Origin: Macrosoma leucophasiata
Lineage: Eukaryota > Arthropoda > Insecta > Lepidoptera > Hedylidae
NCBI GenBank assembly: GCA_036365455.1
Contig: JAWQUS010000010.1
Span: 21,624,501-21,688,500 of the forward strand
Reading direction: 5' to 3'
DNA: 64,000 nucleotides
The notes below the pieces were generated by a model that worked only from the letters and a program-made list of their open reading frames with translations, was not told the DNA's origin and ran no database searches. This document shows, in pieces, positions 9,436-20,759 of this stretch (positions are counted from its first letter, which is position 1; each line of letters begins with the position of its first letter). The translations under genes were made by a program, and so were the position numbers.

Positions 9436-12105
9436 GTAGATTAATTAAGGTTTTTCCTAAATACTACAGTTTTCAATATTTCTTCTACTATATCTTTTGT
9501 ACGCTAACCATATGAATAAATAATAAAGTAACAAAACGTCACAGGAAGCATATTTCAATGATAACATTCAAAATTTAAATGATGACATCCAAATAATTGC
9601 TGATAATTTCTACAAGCTGTATTACTTACCATAAAAAATATTGAGTTATATGTTAGTCTTTCAATATCAATTTGAAATGATAACAAAAATAAATAAAAAC
9701 TTGTGAAGGGTTACGCAAATGATAAACGTGGGCACATTAAAAATAAGGCCATATCAACATAATGTTACGGTCATGGTGAGAGACACAGTCACCTCGGTCA
9801 TGGTCAAACGTCGACCGCGACCAAATGTCATACTGCCGTAAGTGAAGACGTTTTAAAAAAAACTGAATACAACGTACATCCTTAATCTTGACTGCTCGCG
9901 ACTTTGTTCGCAAGCATTGGAATACCGCGTATGTTGACGATGAAAATAGAGTTGATTATGATATTCCTATTGATTACAGTGCATTCGAAATTCTGGTCAT
10001 TATTTTTTAATATTTTTAATTTTCTTTAACTGATTATTTAAATGGTTTCCTTGTTTGTAGTTTGATTTTCTGTTCGTGTATTTATTATTAAACTCCTCAT
10101 GGACGGCTGAATCGATTTTTATGAAATGTTTTGTGTACCTTTTAATTGGATGGTTTAGTTTCACTCAGGTGCTATAATCAGGTAATTTAACAAACCAACG
10201 ATTTGAGTCAACGTCATGCAGGTCCTACATTTTAGCGGACAAAATCCTCATCACCAGTCTGAAGGGAGTTATATATCAAATTATAATGTTCGATACCTAG
10301 AAAATTACGTATCACCATTCCAATTATATCAAGGCCATTGCATACGCACCCCGACCACCTGTCCTTGCCACGGTCCCTGCTCCCAAACAAACACCCTTCC
10401 TAATAAACCAGTTACGTAATAGCTTTTTGTCCCTCGTTGTTTGCCTTTTGTAGGGAGTCTTGAGGATTTAAATGAGTGGTCATTTACTTTTGGTTGATAC
10501 AAAAGATAATCGCATATTTGGAGCAGGCTATTTTCCGAATGGGTCAAAGCTTAACCTCCTGAGTTCCAGAGTAACTTTTTTTCGAGATTTTTATTGAGTC
10601 TTTTATATTATGTTACTTAAGGAAGACTTAGTACAGGAAAAATAGTTTAAAAAATCCAGTGCTGGAAAATCTGGATTTTCACTACGTGCTTTACAAAGGA
10701 CCACGGAATCGAATCGAGTTGTCCTTTGCACATAGCACATAAAATATTTTTGTTCATATTGTGGGGATTTTAAGACATTTTACAATAAATTAAAAAAAGT
10801 TAAGTTTTGTTTTCATTATCATTTTATTATAATACTCTTTAAAATCAACTAAAAATATACTCTTGGTAGCTACCACATAATATATGGTAATTGATTAAAA
10901 TAATACACTTGTTTGAGTTATTAAATGTACTTTTATAATTTAACTTGATTAATTATTAATGATTTGAGAGCACGTGCGGAGCTCTTGATAGTAATACGGG
11001 AACTGTCTTGAATTACGAAATATATAAAAGAATGTCAATTAAATGATATAAAATACCGCGCGTCAGGTAGATATTATTGATGTGTATAATGATTCGATTG
11101 CACTGTACATGCTCCCGAGGGCGAAAGGTGTGTGATAGATGTGGTTATCATGAGTAACAAGATGAAGCCATTGCAATGCCAACAAATCAAGAAATCTGAC
11201 GATTCTCTGTACGAATTGGGCTGTCGCAATTTCGGGGTAGTGCACTTGTCCACCTGATGAATCTTTGTAATTTTTCACTATACAAATCATAACTGTTAGT
11301 TTTACGGTATTCCGAACGCGCCCACACTCTAAACACTCGACGAAGAGGAAGGGAGCTAGCTTGCATCTCCCTTACCACCGGATGTTGAGACAGCTTCTTG
11401 TAGCAAACTCGACGTATTAACAGCTCCAAGAATCAATACAATCGCTTACACGACATAAATTGCAGAATACTGGTGTATGTCGTGAAAAGATACTTCTTGA
11501 AATACATTTTGGATTTTACCAGTGAAAGTTAATGATTCTCATTGTGTTTAATTAGGTCAATGTCTTGTTTGTATTGGTCAGCAAAACGAAGTATTCACAA
11601 GATACCCGATCCCGCTGATAGCCCCGCGCTTACGCCGTCTTGTCTCCCGACGTGAGCTGGAGTGTTGACTTAGCAACAGATGATTATAATAATTTAATAC
11701 CGTATATTCATGTTTTAATCGCGATGATATGACGTCACACAATGTATTGTCCTTTAAATTAGTGGAGAATAATAATTGTTCTAGGTACTTAATATATTTA
11801 TCGCTTGCTTTAGTGCCCTGCCAATACGGATTGGAATAAATGCCGGCTCTTCTTGGAAATCATCTCCAGAATAATCAAACTTGGATTCTATTAAGGTCTA
11901 GATGATGTCAGCCTCCCTCAGTTCTAAACTCAAAAGAAAAACGAACTATGTACTATATAAAGTACAGGAGGACACAGACGTAAAAAATATAAATTAATAC
12001 TGTTGTACTTTATACAGTATATAGGAATGAAACGCGACGTTTCTGGGTAATTAACAGTTTTGATTTGCAATATAACTTTTAAAACACTCGCGTTTAACAC
12101 TCATT
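9436..12105. other. No gene recognised
   Basis: AT-rich. Around 10080-10170 there is a CGGCTGAATCGATTTTTATG block, probably Helitron-derived. The minus strand at 11429-11063 has two overlapping frames of 75-80 codons that resemble nothing I know and have no clear splice sites. They are left uncalled. Confidence 0.35.
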
Positions 12106-12109
12106 TCAC

Positions 12110-12240
12110 TCATTTTACGAACCGGGTCGTGACGCGATATAGATATTGGGTAAAAACACTTTTTACCTTTATTCCGACGTTTCGACTCGGTTGCACAAGC
12201 CGTGGTCGCGGACAGACTGTTGTAACAGCAAAATGTCAAA
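12110..12240 (+). repeat. Dispersed repeat fragment (CCGACGTTTCG type)
   Basis: Contains CCGACGTTTCGACTCGG followed by CCGTGGTCGCGGACAGACTG. This is a diverged relative of the TIR element at 17640-17825 and 55330-55487. Confidence 0.45.
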
Positions 12241-12365
12241 TTGCGGGTGGCTTGATGTTCTTCTACCTACAAGTTGCGTGATTATTGTGGAGGCCGGCAC
12301 ACAACGCTCACTGTACGATAGGTCCGATGTTACATCGATAAATAGATAAATGCAGATTAACTTAC

Positions 12366-12408
12366 GTCTGCGGGGACGCACGTTAGCACATCTGCCTTCC
12401 ACCGCCAT
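12366..12408 (-). CDS. Possible first coding exon, 43 nt
   Basis: On the minus strand, TTAAAAATGGCG gives a fair start context. The 14-codon frame MAVEGRCANVRPRR then reaches a strong 5' splice site (GAC then GTAAGTTA). It is too short for identification and could be chance. Confidence 0.2.
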
Positions 12409-12489
12409 TTTTAAAAAACAAACAGCTTGTTTTTGACAATTGAACTCTAGAACATTATCTCGATAGGCCAATAAATGTCGCAAGTAGAA

Positions 12490-15190
12490 TATTTCACTCG
12501 TTCAAAAACCAATACGTACACAATATTTTTTTACTTCTTACGTACTATGGAAAGTACAGATGTACCCAGGAGGTGAAAGAAGAAAAAGTAAACGTAAGGT
12601 TTAAAGTTTATCTGAATATAACCTTCTTAAAAGATACGAATTTAATATACAAATGGGATAATTATGTTTAATGAAAAATTATTTCGGGTTGATCGAAATT
12701 ATTCTATTCTTGGAACCTTGTAAACTTTTAATAAAAACTGAAATTAAAAAGAATATAAAATTTGGTAAAATTAAATGAAAAGAACATATTGAGGATTACC
12801 CGAATGCCGCTGTTCTTTTTAAAGTTAAAGCGGATATTAAAAAAATTATAACATAAAATTAAAACTTACTCCATAATAGCCAAAATAAGGTCAAAGGAAA
12901 AAATGACATTTAAGACGAAATTTTGAATAAGTGAGATCGAAATTGGCAAGCAACTAAAGCAACATATTATTATTATTTTAAACTGGTTCGTTCACAAGTA
13001 ATGATTTTAAAATTTTACGAAAATCTGGTAAACTTATTAAAAAGTTTGCAAGAATTTGATAATTTGGACCATTACATTGACTTCTCAAGGTCTGCGTCTG
13101 AACAAGTTAAAACAATGTGGAATTACTGCATTCAACTGTTACTATAATTCCCATTTTGAATTCTGATTGTCTGTTTCATAATTCAGAAATCATCAACAGC
13201 GAATACGAGGGTGACAAAAGGGTACAACTTGGGTATGATAGTAACCAGCGTGGTTTATAAATATTTCAGTATCTAAGTAGGTACCAGTGGCCTTGTGGTA
13301 TGAAGGGACCACAAGTAGGCCCGTGAATATTGAATTTGCGTTACATTGCATAACAACCTCGGGAACCTGCATGATATCATAATAAGCATGTTAGTCCATT
13401 CTTCTATAGCCCTAAAGAGACTATCTGAAATTTCCAGCTCGCTGTTTTACTATTTTTATATTGTTAAGTTTATTACTAACGTGGAATCCTTTCTTATTAA
13501 TTTTAATCTAACAACGTATTTTTTCTATATATTCTACAGCTACAACAGAAGAAATTATTTGGAAAATGATTGCTGTCCACTGTTTCTATTCCATACATAT
13601 TCTGAAATTCTGATTGTGTGTATCAAGTTTCAGAAAACATCAAAAGCGAATGCGATATTTATAAAGACAACTACAAAAAGTAACTGAAGTGTAATTTCGT
13701 TTAAATCTCGTGACCGAAGATGCACCTAATTAGTTTGATATTTCAGACGTTTTTTTAACTTATAACAGCGACAAAATAGAAGTTTCAAAACCTTCGAATA
13801 CCATAATTGTAAATCTATCATCAATAAAAATGTAACTTTTATCCAAAAGTTTAAATCGTCGAAGTAGGAGACGGACTAGATGGAACAAGTCTCCTATTCA
13901 TCATATACAATATTTCTCCGAGTCATCGAAGTATCATTAACAATTCGATCATTCTAAAACTTAGGGGTCTTTGTACGAACCTTAATATTCAGAATGGCTC
14001 ACTACCATTTTACAATAACCGGTTTTCGATTTTCTTTGGAATGTTGTTTTTGTCAACGATTTAAAACAGGCTCGATTTAATGTAAAAAACATTGATCATT
14101 ACCATTTATGATGATGCTTTTTTCGATTTGGGTGTATTAAGCGTAAGCTTACAATAACATCTCAATTGCAAGTGTCACCTTATTTAAACATATGACATTA
14201 CATAATAACTACCTATGTCAAATTGGACCTTTACAGATTTGTTTTAACCGATGATTTCACAAGTCGAAGGACCAACTAAAAAAAATTTAAATCACAAACT
14301 TAGAAGAATCTATTTGGATTTGGATAATTAGGATGATTTTCCTTGCATCAAAATTAAAACAGTTCCTATTAGTGAAACTGATGAAAAGAAGCCAAATTCA
14401 TAACTATTTTGAAGTCGGTTAAAAAGTCCCATGTTAAGTTTTCAGACATTCTTACTAATTTAAATAATTAAACCTGTATAAATATATTTGTTTGATTATA
14501 TACTTTTCATGACAATGTAACTATAAATTAAACCAGAGCGTGACTAAATGGTTCAAAGAACCAGAACTTAACAATTGTACGAGACAAAACAATACATTAT
14601 CAATAGGTGACCGTAAAGTCCTTCCGAGTGGACAATACTCCAACAAGATGATTGGTCTATTTAAACATTTAACTACTCATACTTGTTTATTATTGCAAAC
14701 ACTGATACATTTCACGCGGTCAAGTTGTCGATATTGTGTCCTACTCGCACGTATTCTATTGCTCAAATTTATCCTTCTTTAGCATTAAGTTTGAAGTGCA
14801 TGTCAAAGATTTTTACGTTACTTTGGTGTTTAGCAGGTACTCTTTTCAAAAGATTTTACACCCACACGACAGGTCAAAAATGTAGAAATCACTTACCGTC
14901 TCCAAAAAGGCGCTTTTAGGCCTCCTAGATGGTGTCCCATTCATGGTGATCACTTTCGGCACAAAACAAAACAAAAACAAGACCAGCCAATGGGCTCGCA
15001 CTAAACTTTTTTCACGGCCACTTGTAGAGTTCACAACTGTCAAACTTGAACGCTCAAGCTACTTCGCAAGTTTACTGTTAACCGAACGCGCTGGATCATT
15101 TGATGTTTCAAAACAACGGCAAGGTGTCGCTGTGTCGCACTTAATTTAATCGATGACTTCATGCAATTATTCGTTGATAAGTTATCGAGT
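12490..15190. other. No gene seen
   Basis: AT-rich sequence without recognised repeats or convincing coding frames. Frames at 13346-13687 and 14540-15149 are low-complexity or lack gene signals. Confidence 0.35.
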
Positions 15191-15194
15191 TGTG

Positions 15195-15446
15195 TAAAGA
15201 AACTTAAAACCGGTCGGAGGCGAACGCGGCGCGGGCTCTAGCCGGCGGTTGGCTTGTGACTGGCTAGCTCTCGGAGTGCCGAACAGTTTGCATTCGCTCT
15301 CTCGGCCGTACCGTGAACCTCATGCCATGCCTGCATTTTTTACACGCTGGACAATAAGCCAGCATTTGGAGGTTATGTTTCCTACGCCGGTCCCTTACTC
15401 GAACAGATCTCTGTAAAAAAACTCGGCCGCTCAGGTAGTTAAATGG
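15195..15446 (+). promoter_or_regulatory. CpG-rich patch ending in a splice donor: possible promoter and first exon
   Basis: This 250-bp stretch is GC/CpG-rich in AT-rich surroundings. It contains an initiator-like CAGTTT near 15277 and ends at a consensus 5' splice site (AAATG then GTAAGTGT at 15446). It matches no repeat in the window. It could be a non-coding first exon of a plus-strand host gene, whose remaining exons I cannot find. Confidence 0.3.
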
Positions 15447-15585
15447 TAAGTGTATTCAAGTTATTATAGCATTAATTACCTCATGTTTACTTATTACGAC
15501 TGGTGTGAGTACGTGATTCACTTGAGATGTTTACATTCTATATTTAGGTAGTCGCTTGGTTAATCTCGGGCTGCGCCTGCGACGG

Positions 15586-15593
15586 TGACGTCA
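15586..15593. promoter_or_regulatory. CRE/ATF palindrome TGACGTCA
   Basis: Exact TGACGTCA in a GC-richer patch about 140 bp past the possible splice donor at 15446. The motif is also expected now and then by chance. Confidence 0.25.
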
Positions 15594-15699
15594 TCCGGCT
15601 CGACAACTCGACATGTTATCGTGCAGATAAAGGATCGCAATTACTGTGGATCTTGAATGTAATGGTATCGCAACCTTCTGAATAAACAAGTGAGTATAG

Positions 15700-16390
15700 T
15701 ATCAATATGCGTAATCTATGCGCTATCGGCAATGTCAGCTGATGATAATTTTGCTAGAATGTTAATCCTTACTTAGTACAAAATAAAATCGTAGTTTTTT
15801 GAGTTTTAATTTTTTTTTTTGCTTTTTATATTTTTGATTCTTTTTCACTATGTATGATAAATATGATTTAATTTTATATCAATTTTTTGTGGTTATTGAC
15901 TGATGCTTGATACATTATAGGTATACTTATTCATTGTTATTAAGTATTTATTAAGTTAACATAAATAAATATTGTACCAAAGCTTTGAAACTGAATCGTT
16001 TTATTTTGCTTTTTGACATAATTGTTTCTGGATTTTCGGATTTCCAAAAATATTTTTTTTTATTTTGTATGCAATCTTACAATCTTACAAGGAATTCTAT
16101 AGACATAACTTCATAGCGTCAAGTTATGTCTGAGTTGTGAAACTATTGCTATAGGTAGGTATATAGTGAATGAAAATACACCAGCGACTAGAAATGAAAC
16201 GGATATCCGGTTACTATCCGGTATCCGGCCTATCCGGCTTTATTATATACCGGATAGTAAAATAAATAAAATCTAATTATTTTACACAAGGAAAATCATG
16301 GGTACCACAATATACCTGTTATGAACACCGTTTACTATAATAATTTCTTTGTAAATTTTGTAATAATTTCTTAGGTTTTCGCGAGCTACA
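15700..16390. other. No gene seen
   Basis: AT-rich sequence with T-rich runs. Around 16198-16255 there is a run of CCGGTATCCGG/TATCCGG words, a short GC-rich near-palindrome. Confidence 0.35.
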
Positions 16391-16394
16391 CTCA

Positions 16395-16483
16395 TTGAAA
16401 TAAAACTATTTTTCCGGATTTATCTCGCGTATATTAAACTAAAATGATTTTTAAAATCAACCCGACGTTTCGGTCTCTTCGGT
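16395..16483 (+). repeat. TIR-element arm, left of the RNase H LINE
   Basis: About 85 bp (ATTGAAATAAAACTATTTTT ... CCCGACGTTTCGGTC) reappears inverted at 17733-17822. The LINE at 16486-17624 lies between the arms. Confidence 0.7.
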
Positions 16484-16485
16484 CT

Positions 16486-17541
16486 TCTGAACAAGCAATA
16501 CATTGTGCACAGAAATTGGAGATGTTTTCACTATCAACGTGGATGACTAACATAGACATTAAATCACATATTAATCTTAATATTTGTGACATGGAAGGTC
16601 CTAAAAGATCTTATGATTCCTTAGTATTATTAAGAAAAACTGTTCAGACTATTACACGCAATTATGATGATTTCTATCAGATCTACACAGACGGATCTAA
16701 GAACGAGGATGGTGTCGGTGCTGCATTTTTTGATCCTTTATCCAACACGCCTGTCAGTTTCAAGTTGAATCGAAACATATCTATTATGGGTGCAGAGTTG
16801 TATGCGATCTCAGAATGTTTATCATATATAACATCTTGTGATCGTATGCAATTCTTAGTTCTTTGTGATTCTAAGAGCGCTCTGCAACACTTAGCTCGAT
16901 GCACCTCGGGTAGCCGAGGTCTCCCCGTAGCTTACTCCATTTTAGATTCGTTCCTAAAATTACAACAGAGTGGCAAAGTGATAAAGTTCCAATGGATTCC
17001 GTCACATGTGGATCTGATAGGAAATGAGGAAGTGGATAGGTTAGCTAAAATAGGCATCGATGAAGGAATAGATTTGGACCATTTACCCTTCTTTACAGAA
17101 GTATTAAGGGATGCAAAAATTGGCTGTTTAAAATTGTGGAAGGAATACTTCGATAAGAGATCGGAGGAGAAGGGTATTTGGTACAAAACTATCCAGTCTG
17201 AACCGCCAAAAGTTCCGTGGTTCACGGAACAACAGTTAAATAGAAAGTTGTTGGTAACGAGTATGAGCTTACGCTCCGGACACATTCCGTTAAATGCGTT
17301 CGGGCACCTAATGAAGATCGTCGAATCGCCAAATTGTGCAACCTGTAACGTAAGAGAAGATGTGTACCACGCTTTAGTGGAATGTGTACGGATCGAGACT
17401 GAGCGAAAAGCGATAGAATCAGAGTCGGCTGTGATTTTGAGAGATGTTGGGGTTTGTAATGCGATCCTATCTAGACCTACCTCTAAATTAGCGATAAAAA
17501 TATATTATCTTGTTTTAAAGTTACTAAACATTAGAAACTAA
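16486..17541 (+). pseudogene. LINE C-terminus with intact RNase H domain and CCHC knuckle
   Basis: The frame opened by an ATG at 16444 encodes 365 residues, but the first ~14 derive from the flanking repeat, so the LINE part is 5'-truncated. The RNase H block is complete: D83 in YTDGSK, E118 in GAELYA, D142 in CDSKSA, D198 in NEEVDRLA, plus WIPSHVDLIGN. A CX2CX7HX4C knuckle sits at residues 298-314. The EN and RT domains are missing. No stop or frameshift occurs, so the insertion looks fairly young. RNase H after the RT suggests the I, LOA or related clades. The ATG is probably accidental. Confidence 0.8.
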
Positions 17542-17624
17542 GTTTTTGTGTAACTAATGAGGCTGACATAATCGCTCAGCGATCAAAGCCTCTTCCAAAA
17601 ATAAAGAGAAAAAAAAAAAAAAAC
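17542..17624 (+). other. 3' UTR, AATAAA and poly(A) tail of the RNase H LINE
   Basis: After the TAA there is a short trailer with AATAAAG at about 17600, followed by an A-run to 17624. This marks the 3' end of the retroposed copy. Confidence 0.75.
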
Positions 17625-17639
17625 GCTACGCAAGGCGTT

Positions 17640-17825
17640 TACGAAATCGATGGAGGTAGCTACATATAATTTTTTCAAACTTCTGTCAGACAAATGTCAC
17701 CTCAGTCTGCCCGGGACCACGGAAGCTGAAAAGCGACCGAAACGTCGGGTTGATTTTAAAAATCATTCTAGTTTAAATATTCTAGTTTAAATCCGTAAAA
17801 ATAGTTTTATTTCAATTTGTAATAA
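17640..17825 (-). repeat. TIR-element arm, right of the RNase H LINE
   Basis: Reverse complement of 16395-16483 at its outer end, plus ~95 bp of interior (CAGTCTGCCCGGGACCACGG) also found at 55330-55487. The LINE seems to have landed inside this palindromic element. Confidence 0.7.
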
Positions 17826-17829
17826 TTTG

Positions 17830-18290
17830 TTTAATAATTTTAAATTCAACGTAATTATAATGTGAACTTTTAACAATAAAATAAAAAACGTATCTTAAAA
17901 TTCTGTATAAAACGTTGTCTAACATTGCCAAGCAATGCAACTGGTTGGTTATAACTGATCAAATTCAAATTGATTGTATCCCATTAAAATCCAGTTCATA
18001 ATTATTGGCCTCCTAATTAAACTAAAACAAAATTTATTCTTTAGATATCAAACGGCTCTTTTACGGTTGGTATTAATGAAGAGACCCTCCTAATTATATA
18101 AAAGCATTGAGTTTTTAGGGTTTCGTAGCCTAAAAAAAGAGACAAGTGAAGGGAACACGTAATACATATACATCTCAGAAATCATCATAGAATCGTCATC
18201 GTACATCGAATATCAGAAACTCTACGTAGGTAGAGTTTTATTCTACGTTTTTTTTTATGTAATGATTATTATGTATATGATTATGCAAAC
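17830..18290. other. No gene seen
   Basis: AT-rich sequence without recognised elements. Confidence 0.35.
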
Positions 18291-18292
18291 TC

Positions 18293-18537
18293 CCATGCAG
18301 TTCACGTTGATGTTAAGTGATGACTGCAGCCTATAGACACTAAGACCAGAGGTCAAAATGCAGATGCGTTACCACTCAAGGTGTTATGCCTCTATGCCGG
18401 AAATTACAGGGCCGTACATTACCACCTGACCGGAACACGATAGTGCTGAACACTACCATTTAGCGGCAAGTATATTAGGTAATGCGGTGGTGCCTACGCC
18501 CGCAAGCTCCGTCACTGTAGCTCTACCACCCGTAAAA
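18293..18537 (-). repeat. Repeat family A copy
   Basis: Nearly full family A unit from the CATGCAGTTCACGTTGATG block to the GAGCTCC palindrome. It lacks the A-rich tail and a few internal bases. Confidence 0.85.
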
Positions 18538-18654
18538 ACGTAGTCTACGTAAGTAGAGTCTTCCTAGTAAAAATGTGTAGGGTCATAATTACAATGGAAG
18601 TTTACCATTTGTATTCCATTACATGTCATCAAAAACTAAACGCCGAGGTAGCGC

Positions 18655-18965
18655 AACTTCTGCAATTCAAAAATTCAAAATTCAAATCATTTATTTCAAA
18701 TTGGTCTACAAGGACACTTTTGCATTGTCGGGTTATAAGCTACCTAGAGAGAATGACTTATAATAATCATCCAATAGGTATATATACTAATTTAATAATA
18801 ATATTTAACCGATACGTGAATCATCAAATTTTTCAATTCTTTCATAGAAGAAAATGAAAAATCTGTCCGTCATAATCATAGTCATTCACTTAGCAGAGTT
18901 CCAAGTGCACTACCGAGAAGAACTCCGCTACCCAACAAACTCAGCGTGTTGCTCTTTTGTCAAAA
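18655..18965 (-). mobile_element. LINE 3'-region fragment
   Basis: Contains AATTCAAAATTCAAATCATT and, further right, a block (AGAAGAACTCCGCT) that also occurs at 19745-19850. Both are typical of lepidopteran LINE 3' untranslated regions. No RT remains. Confidence 0.45.
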
Positions 18966-19051
18966 CCTTAGATTTAATACAAATATTATAAAATAGAATA
19001 AAGATAATTTGAACGTCAATGGCATATAAATATTTGCATAAAAACACATAC

Positions 19052-19180
19052 CCAAATACCCATCAACAGCTTAATATCGTGATAGAATATAACAACCGCA
19101 AACCACAACAGACCAGTCCCCACAATCAGCACCCGTTCACGAGTATGACGCATGTGGCAGCCATTGCTCTCCTCGGCCAT
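19052..19180 (-). CDS. Possible first coding exon: type II membrane-anchor N-terminus
   Basis: The minus-strand ATG at 19180 has the insect-type context TCAAAATGGCC. The 43-codon frame starts MAEESNGCHMRHTRERV, then has a 17-20-residue hydrophobic run (LIVGTGLLWFAVVIFY) followed by HDIKLLMG. It meets a possible 5' splice site (GG then GTATGTGT) after exactly 43 codons. A short basic cytosolic tail followed by one membrane span is the usual N-terminus of Golgi enzymes, but nothing identifies the family. The region matches no repeat here. An upstream in-frame ATG at 19264 has a weaker context. A start without this exon structure cannot be excluded. Confidence 0.4.
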
Positions 19181-19224
19181 TTTGAAGGGAAGTGAGCAAC
19201 CCGTCACACGACGCCGCCGAATGA

Positions 19225-19272
19225 CTGTTATGATTACCAGTGCATATATTATAGTATAGTGCATTATCGATG
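19225..19272 (-). promoter_or_regulatory. DRE-like site and initiator upstream of the membrane-anchor exon
   Basis: A TATCGATG (7/8 match to the DREF element TATCGATA) lies at 19265-19272. An AACAGTCATTCGG initiator-like string lies near 19235, about 55 bases before the ATG on the minus strand. Spacing suits a TATA-less promoter. Motifs only. Confidence 0.25.
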
Positions 19273-19744
19273 AAAATAAAATCTGTTTGTGGACAGAGCA
19301 TACACAATATCAATATCCATTAACATAAGTATATAATCAAAATCTAGTTTACAGACAGACGACTTCGGAATGGCCAGTGAAACAAATGTTGGCGAGATCG
19401 CTCTCTACTTTCACCGTACAAACTAGTTTTGAGCTTGTCTAGCTCTAAGTGTTCTCACGGGGACCTATATTTTCTAAACGTTTTATTAAAGTCCGTAGAT
19501 CCAACTAAAAAGCTTGTAGCTAAATAGCACATCCAGTAAATCAACAAAAAATGAAAGAAACTTTTTTTTAATTGGAGTACAACTTTACAAACGTTTTCGA
19601 AAAGTCATAAGATTTATTACCACTGAACAACTGTAAGAATCTGCATAAAGCAAAATAGATATTAGTAATAAATATAAAATCCAAATAGAAAAATAGAGTA
19701 AAAATATTGACATTTGTCAATAATTACCAAAAACAAAATTAAAA

Positions 19745-19850
19745 AAAACAATTGAATCTATTAATTTAGCAGAGTTGCAAGTACAGCTACTATTGAGAAG
19801 AACTCCGCTGCAGAAAAAACTCAGTAACAGCTCGTTTAGAATTTTACCTC
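19745..19850. repeat. LINE 3'-region fragment, second copy
   Basis: Shares AGAAGAACTCCGCT and flanking sequence with 18880-18965. Confidence 0.4.
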
Positions 19851-19901
19851 AAATCTTGGGTATATAGATAGTCGTTATAATCTGATAATGTCAGTCGATA
19901 G

Positions 19902-20499
19902 TCTATATATATAAAAATCAATTGCTGTTCGTTAGTCTCGCTAAAACTCAAGAAGGGGTGGACTGATTTGGCTTATTTCGGTTTTGAATGATTTTTGGAA
20001 GTCCAGGTAAGGTTTAAAAGGTAAGAAAATATGAAGAAATTGAAGGGAAATAGTAAAAACCACAATTTTATTTTTATTTTTAAAGAAAAATGGAAAGAAA
20101 AATTTGACTTCAGGCGAGACTTGAACTCGCGACCTACTGGGAATCTAGTCCAGCCGCTCTTCCAATTGAGCTACTGAAGCCCTGCCCGATTTGTCAAATC
20201 TTTCCTTCACATCTATTGCATTGCTTTATGGTAGCAGTAGCGCCATCTATTACCAACTATGCTAGTTAGGCAACAGGTTAGGTTCCCAGTAGGTCGCGAG
20301 TTCGAGTCTCGCCTGAAGTCAAATTTTTCTTTCCATTTTTCTTTAAAAATAAAAATATATTTTCACAAGCATGTGTTAATGCGAAATAATATAAAACAAT
20401 AACCACAATTTTATTTACCCATACAAATAGTCCGTATCTCTCAAACCTTTGACACATTATTTCATTCTGAGGCAATACGAAGTTTGCCGGATCAATTAG
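19902..20499 (+). mobile_element. Non-autonomous Helitron split by a tRNA-like retroposon
   Basis: Starts TCTATATATATAAAAATCA and the TCTCGCTAAAACTC block, and ends AAGTTTGCCGGATCAATTAG (CTAG changed to TTAG). The related copy 25556-25814 lacks the middle, so 20074-20400 is a later insertion flanked by a 16-bp duplication. Confidence 0.8.
20074..20400 (+). mobile_element. tRNA-like retroposon with inverted 5' segment, copy 1
   Basis: The minus-oriented left part (20074-20280) holds a leader and a complete tRNA-like sequence (20108-20180). The plus-oriented right part (20281-20400) repeats the 3' half of the tRNA-like sequence and continues into a tail ending GCGAAATAATATAAAACAAT. Both sides carry AACCACAATTTTATTT (20058-20073, 20401-20416). 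The tRNA-like part has a 7-bp acceptor stem, a D arm and a T arm (GCGAG/CTCGC), but a poor anticodon arm, so a functional tRNA is unlikely. Long direct flanks and an inverted 5' part are what twin-primed LINE-mediated insertion leaves. Confidence 0.75.
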
Positions 20500-20517
20500 T
20501 CTGATATAAAATGGATA

Positions 20518-20622
20518 GTAGTTGTTTTAGATCTATCAAAAGCTTTCGTACCGTATGTATCTATCCCAATACTTCTAAAGAAAATTGAATGCATTGGAAT
20601 TAGAGACACTTATTTAGAGAAT
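20518..20622 (+). pseudogene. Short LINE RT relic (motif A region)
   Basis: One frame reads VVVLDLSKAF and, after a diverged stretch, LLKKIECIGIRDTYLE. This is the RT motif A region of a Jockey/CR1-type LINE. Only about 35 codons remain, next to a family A fragment. Confidence 0.6.
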
Positions 20623-20626
20623 CTGG

Positions 20627-20755
20627 TGGTAGAGGCCCAGTGATGGAACTACATTGTCATGGCGTCGGCACTACATTATCTGCTTGTCACTAAATGGTAG
20701 AGTTAAGTGCTACCGCGTTCTGGTCAGGTGGTTATGTACGGTCTCGTAATACCTC
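20627..20755 (+). repeat. Repeat family A, 5' part
   Basis: Diverged 5' half of the unit, from GGTGGTAGAG through CACTAAATGGTAG to GGTCAGGTGGT. Confidence 0.7.
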
Positions 20756-20759
20756 GCAT

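Noticed and set aside
11063..11429. Minus-strand gene across two overlapping frames
   Set aside because: Frames differ, splice sites are weak and no family is recognised; left uncalled.
13346..13687. 113-codon plus-strand frame
   Set aside because: AT-rich composition, no gene signals and no resemblance to a known protein.
20108..20180. tRNA gene on minus
   Set aside because: Acceptor, D and T arms fold, but the anticodon arm is poor and the sequence is part of a duplicated retroposon with target duplications.
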